Assembly (NCBI GenBank): GCA_007570785.1
Contig: ML660201.1
Location: 47,420,949-47,484,948, forward strand
Length of the DNA: 64,000 nucleotides
Direction of reading: 5' to 3'
Source: Antilocapra americana
Lineage: Eukaryota; Chordata; Mammalia; Artiodactyla; Antilocapridae
This document shows, piece after piece, positions 60,385 to 64,000 of the stretch. Numbering within the stretch: position 1 is the first letter of the stretch; every line of letters begins with the position of its first letter. Position numbers and translations under genes: made by a program. The notes under the pieces were generated by a model. It searched no databases, was not told where the DNA came from, and saw only the letters and a program-made list of their open reading frames with translations.

Positions 60385-61297
60385 CCCATTCTCCTGGAAG
60401 TCACACTGCTCCAGCAGCTGCTGGCTCGTCCTGGGGCACACGGTCTCCTTCACCGTGAAGCTTGCAGGATTTCGAGCTCCCCGGTCCTCCACCTGGTCAA
60501 AGATCAAAGTGGGGAGACTGGGCTCAGGCTCATGTTTCCTTCTCTGATCTGTCTCCCTCCCCCCCCACCCAGATGGCAGCCTCTCCAGCCCGCTGGACCT
60601 GGGCTTGGTCCTAGGAGCACAGGCGAGGGGACAGACCCCATCCCCACTCTCACAGGTACACAGACCAGGAACAGACCTCACACTAGCACTGAGAGCAGCG
60701 TCTCTCCTCACAGGGGCTGAGGGAGGTCAGGGCCGCCTGCAAGGAGAGCACTTGTCACTGGAACCTCCAGGTGGACAGACTCCTCCCTGGTAGGGAGACA
60801 CCAAGGTGCAGAGGGGACTTCAGCAGGGAAGTCACCTGACAGAGCCAGTGACTCCCTCTATCTCTGGAGTTCCCAGAAGTCCTGGGAGCCTGAGCCAGGT
60901 GTGCAGGGCGCCTGTTCCCACAGCAGAGATGCTAAGACAGGAAGCCTGGTGCTGGGAGGGCATCCAGTTCTGGGAAGGTTTTCTGGTAGAGGTGGGAGCT
61001 CACCTAGAGGGAGAAGAGCGTTCCTGGACGGAAGTACAGCCTGAGTGAAAGGAAGGAGAGCTGGGGGGACAAGGGCACCCCCAGCCCCCCTCCCCAACTC
61101 ACATCCTTGGGAGGGTCTAGCTCCAGGAGGCAGTAGAGATTAGCTTCTGAGGACCACTCTTTGAACTGATCCACAGTGCAAGGCACGGCCTCCCTGTAGC
61201 TGAGGGCCTGGGCGCTGGCCGAGGGCAGCAGTAGTCCGAGCAGCAGTAGCCGCAGTGACCACCGTCCCAGGGAGAGGCTGGCCCTCTGGGTCCCCAT
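60385..61297 (-). pseudogene. Truncated cathelicidin, exons 3 and 4 deleted
   Basis: Minus-strand exon 1 (61103-61297, 65 codons) and exon 2 (60385-60492, 108 nt) are open with normal donors and phase 0. Exon 3 and the mature-peptide exon 4 are missing: intron 2 joins the downstream flank at 60224-60231. Exon 1 has changes not seen in its siblings: MGTQ for [16 protein letters not shown] for [12 protein letters not shown], and LYCLLEL for LYRLLEL. These add two cysteines (40 and 56). Exon 2 keeps the first two prodomain Cys (84 and 95). If intron 2 were read through, translation would add VSLGAGG and stop at 60361, giving a secreted product of about 108 residues with half a cathelin domain and no antimicrobial peptide. 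A TATA-like box lies at 61336-61341. Probably a pseudogene. I cannot say which CATHL gene it came from. Confidence 0.88.
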
Positions 61298-61335
61298 GTC
61301 CCCAGTCGGCCTCCGCACAGTACAGGGAACACTCC

Positions 61336-61341
61336 TTTTAT
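61336..61341 (-). promoter_or_regulatory. TATA-like box of the truncated cathelicidin
   Basis: ATAAAA on the minus strand about 40 nt before the ATG. The promoter looks preserved although the gene is broken. Confidence 0.65.
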
Positions 61342-61455
61342 GCCCAGTCTGGACCTGATACAAAGGATAAACAGGGAGTCTTTCTGACCTGCCTCATCCC
61401 TGCCCTCTTCCCAGAGTGTGAGCTGGACTTGCCACAGTCCTTGCCGTTGCCTCAT

Positions 61456-61465
61456 NNNNNNNNNN
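61456..61465. other. Assembly gap (10 N)
   Basis: Ten Ns interrupt the upstream flank of the truncated cathelicidin. Sequence after the gap does not continue the homology seen upstream of the other copies until about 62238, so the true gap size may differ. Confidence 0.98.
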
Positions 61466-62237
61466 GAGGGCATCCAGCCCTCCCTCCTGCCCTCTGCAGG
61501 GAGCAGGGAAGGTTCCAATGAGCTGTGAGGGTGAACTTCAGTGAGGGCTGAGCATCAGGACCCATTCTCTGCTCAGGGTCCACTTCCTCCTTCCCACTGA
61601 CCACGTCAGGTGAAGCAAGGCGACAGGAAGGCTAAGCCCTCCTGGAAACTCCTCAGCCAGCCTGGGATTTCCCAGGCATGGGGTTTGATGAAGCAGACCA
61701 GCTGGCAGGAGGGCAGCACCATCCCACACCGAGGTACCGGGGGGACATAAAACCAACAGAGGCTGCACCAGCCACACTCTAGTCAGAGTACTTGGAAGGC
61801 TTCAGGGCGACCTCTCAGAGTTAGCCTTGAGCTCAGTCATTCCAAGGGCCTCACCTGAGCCAGCCTCAGGCTCTAGATCTCACCACCACCAAGCACAGCA
61901 AACATCCTACCAGCTCCTCTCCGCAGGATCTGGGGCTGTGTGACAAGGTGAGCTGGGCCCGGGTGGGGGCTAGGTGGAAGATGCTTGAGCTTTGCACAAG
62001 AGAACCAGGCTCAGGGCCAGCCCCAGGCAGTGAACAGACTGTGGGGCATGGGTCCTATTCCTGTGAGTGGGTTTTTACTGGGGACACGGTATAGAGAGGG
62101 CAGCTGGGGGCCCAGGCCAGACCTGTCAGTAGAGACTAAGGGGATGTTCTCTCCCCAGAGAGGACCCTGGGTGCCTTGGGTACATCAAGAAGGCAAATCC
62201 TCCCTCATTCTTCTACCAGGACAAAGACTTGCAAACC
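61466..62237. other. Unassigned sequence after the gap
   Basis: Not recognisably part of the cathelicidin flank. A TATA-like CATAAAA at about 61747 precedes a GC-moderate stretch ending in a donor-like ACAAG|GTGAGCTGGG at about 61950 on the plus strand. No coding family is recognised. Confidence 0.3.
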
Positions 62238-62514
62238 CTCAGGGCCTCAGGGTCAGCCTCCTGGAGACCACGACCTTCAAGCAGAAAGTGAGCTGAGCCC
62301 ATCCAGACATCAACTTCCGGGAGGATAGAGGAAGACAAGGCCCTTCACACGAAGCCCACACATTTCTCCCCCTTTCCTGGGTGCCTCTGTGTTTCCTTCC
62401 CACTGACTGGCTTGTCCTAGTGTGTGTCTTCCATCTGTCCATGAGTGCCCTGGAAAGGTACAAACACTCCTCCAGCAGCTCCTCCCAGGTTTTGATATCT
62501 ACTGTGCACTTTGG

Positions 62515-62730
62515 AGGGATTCCCTGATGGCTCTGGCAGTAAAGCATCTGCCCTTGATTCGGGAGACCCTGGTTCAATCCCTGGGCCGGGAAGATCCCAT
62601 GGAGAAGGAATTGGCAACCCACTCCAGTAAGCTTGCCTTAATAAATTCCATGGATGGAGGAGCCTGGTGGACTACAGTCCATGGAGTCACAAAGAGTCAG
62701 ACACATCTGAGTGACTTCACTCACTCATGC
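62515..62730 (+). mobile_element. Bov-tA SINE
   Basis: Starts GGGATTCCCTGATGGCTCTG, has GGTTCAATCCCTGGGCCGGG, and ends AGAGTCAGACACATCTGAGT. It interrupts the duplicated flank. Confidence 0.85.
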
Positions 62731-62942
62731 ACTTGGAAAGACAGAAGGGACCAACTCCTGGGGAGAAGGATGGACTGGAAATCAGAATGTAATCTCCTCT
62801 GATTCTATTTCTCATGAATCCACCTTCCTCCTGATCCCAGTTCCAACCTCAATAGATCCAGCTGGCAGTTGCTTTTCTTATTTCCAAAAAACAATTTGGA
62901 AGCCAGCAAAAATTAAACCAGAAAAAAATAAAGAAAAAGAAA

Positions 62943-63265
62943 GGACTTCCCTAGTGATGCAGTGGTAAAGAATCCACTCAGTGCAGAAGACACGGTTTCA
63001 ATCCCTGGTCCAGGGAGATCCCACAGCCGTGGACAACTAAGCCTGTGGGCCCCAAGTCCTCATCCTGTGCTCTAGAGCCCACGACCCACAACTAGTGAAG
63101 CCTGCATGCCTAGGGCCAGTGCTCTGCAACAGGAGGAGCCACCGCAATGAGGAGTCTGCATACCACAGCTAGAATTTAGCCCCCATTTGCAGCAACTAGA
63201 CAAAGCTGTAGCCCTTCACTGAAAAGCAGTGAGAGACCTGGCACAGCCAAAATAAATAAATAAGT
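62943..63265 (+). mobile_element. tRNA-derived ruminant SINE (ART2A type)
   Basis: Starts GGACTTCCCTAGTGATGCAG and ends CACAGCCAAAATAAATAAAT. Confidence 0.85.
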
Positions 63266-63988
63266 GAATTTTTTTTAAGGAAAGAAAAAGAAAAAACAGA
63301 ACAAAGTAATTTGGAGATTTTAAAAGCACTTTTCGGACTGCTCACCACAAGCAAAGAACCATGGATCATGTCTCCGGCAGCAAACTGCCTCCCGAGGGGG
63401 AATTGCTTTTCAGATACTGACCTTGATTAAAAACAACACACAAGGGAGGAGCCTGGGCAGGAGGGATTGTGGATTGGATGGGGATGGAGACTGGGAGGAC
63501 TGATGAGTGGCAGGGACGGGGTGGGCTAGAACTGCGTTTGGTGAGAGCCGTGCTGTGTTGGTGTGAAACCCAAGCTCTTCAGTGGGCACAGGACAGATCC
63601 CCCCTACTGTCCCTGAAGCCGCTGGAGCAGGGGGCTCCCTCCATGGCTTCTTGCCTCCACGGTCACCTGTGTGCCCACGGGTGAGCTCATTCAAGTGAGT
63701 TTTCCTCCAGGGGCACCAGTTTCCTTCCAGGGACTGGAACACCCCTAACATGAATCTCTGGGATGGTCATGGTAAAAGCACTGTGAGCGGAGAGTGGGGC
63801 CCCTTGTGTCCTGCTCCCCCACTAGTCTCCCATAGCCACGTTGTCTATGGAACCCGGAGACCTGAGCCAAGAATGGGACCTGTGTGTGTGGTCTTGCAGG
63901 TTACAAAGGGCTCCTAGGAATCCACCTCCTCTAAGCTCACAGCACTCTTTTGTAAAAATTATAATTAATACTGCTGTGTGTGATATAT
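63266..63988. other. Intergenic sequence, nothing recognised
   Basis: No exon or repeat family recognised. The final 11 bases (GGGCTTCCCAGG-like) are the start of another SINE running out of the window. Confidence 0.4.
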
Positions 63989-64000
63989 GGGCTTCCCAGG

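Overview
This is vertebrate genomic DNA from a ruminant, probably a bovine-type bovid. The evidence is split genes with GT-AG introns, CpG islands, and a dense load of ruminant-specific repeats (BovB/RTE LINEs, tRNA-derived Bov-tA/ART2A SINEs, bovine-type L1). The gene content is SPINK8, NME6, a decayed ZNF589 and a cathelicidin cluster, which is the conserved neighbourhood of human CAMP (3p21.31) in inverted orientation. The dodecapeptide of the CATHL1 gene resembles the cattle form more than the sheep form, but the species cannot be fixed from sequence alone.

Layout. 1-8.8 kb is gene-free: head-to-head L1 copies, SINEs and two related LTR-like blocks. 8.8-21.2 kb is SPINK8 (+, four exons, with introns full of L1, BovB and SINEs). 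21.2-24.5 kb is repeats plus a degenerate GGTTAG-rich tract. 24.5-31.4 kb is NME6 (+), from a CpG-island promoter to its poly(A) signals. 32.1-39.9 kb is a ZNF589 relic on the minus strand: the CpG island and the first coding exon are recognisable, but the zinc-finger exon is shattered. 40.1-41.2 kb is a BovB insertion. 41.9-62.5 kb is a tandem cathelicidin array, all on the minus strand. In window order it holds a CATHL7/BMAP-34-like gene, CATHL1 (cyclic dodecapeptide), a gene with a CATHL4/indolicidin-type prodomain but a different Trp/Pro/Arg-rich mature peptide, and a truncated copy that has lost exons 3 and 4. The flanks of the units are recognisable segmental duplicates. A 10-N assembly gap lies just upstream of the truncated copy.

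The cathelicidins share one plan. Exon 1 carries the signal peptide and start of the prodomain, exon 2 is exactly 108 nt, exon 3 is exactly 72 nt, and exon 4 carries a few prodomain residues plus the antimicrobial peptide. All exon junctions are phase 0, so terminal exons can diverge or be exchanged without breaking the frame. Each gene has a TATA-like ATAAAA about 40 nt upstream of its ATG. The most interesting items are the third gene's peptide (KRRWRWPRF...FIPRFGR, with a C-terminal amidation signal), the microhomology deletion in the fourth copy, and retroelement insertions with target-site duplications whose empty site is preserved in the paralogous unit.
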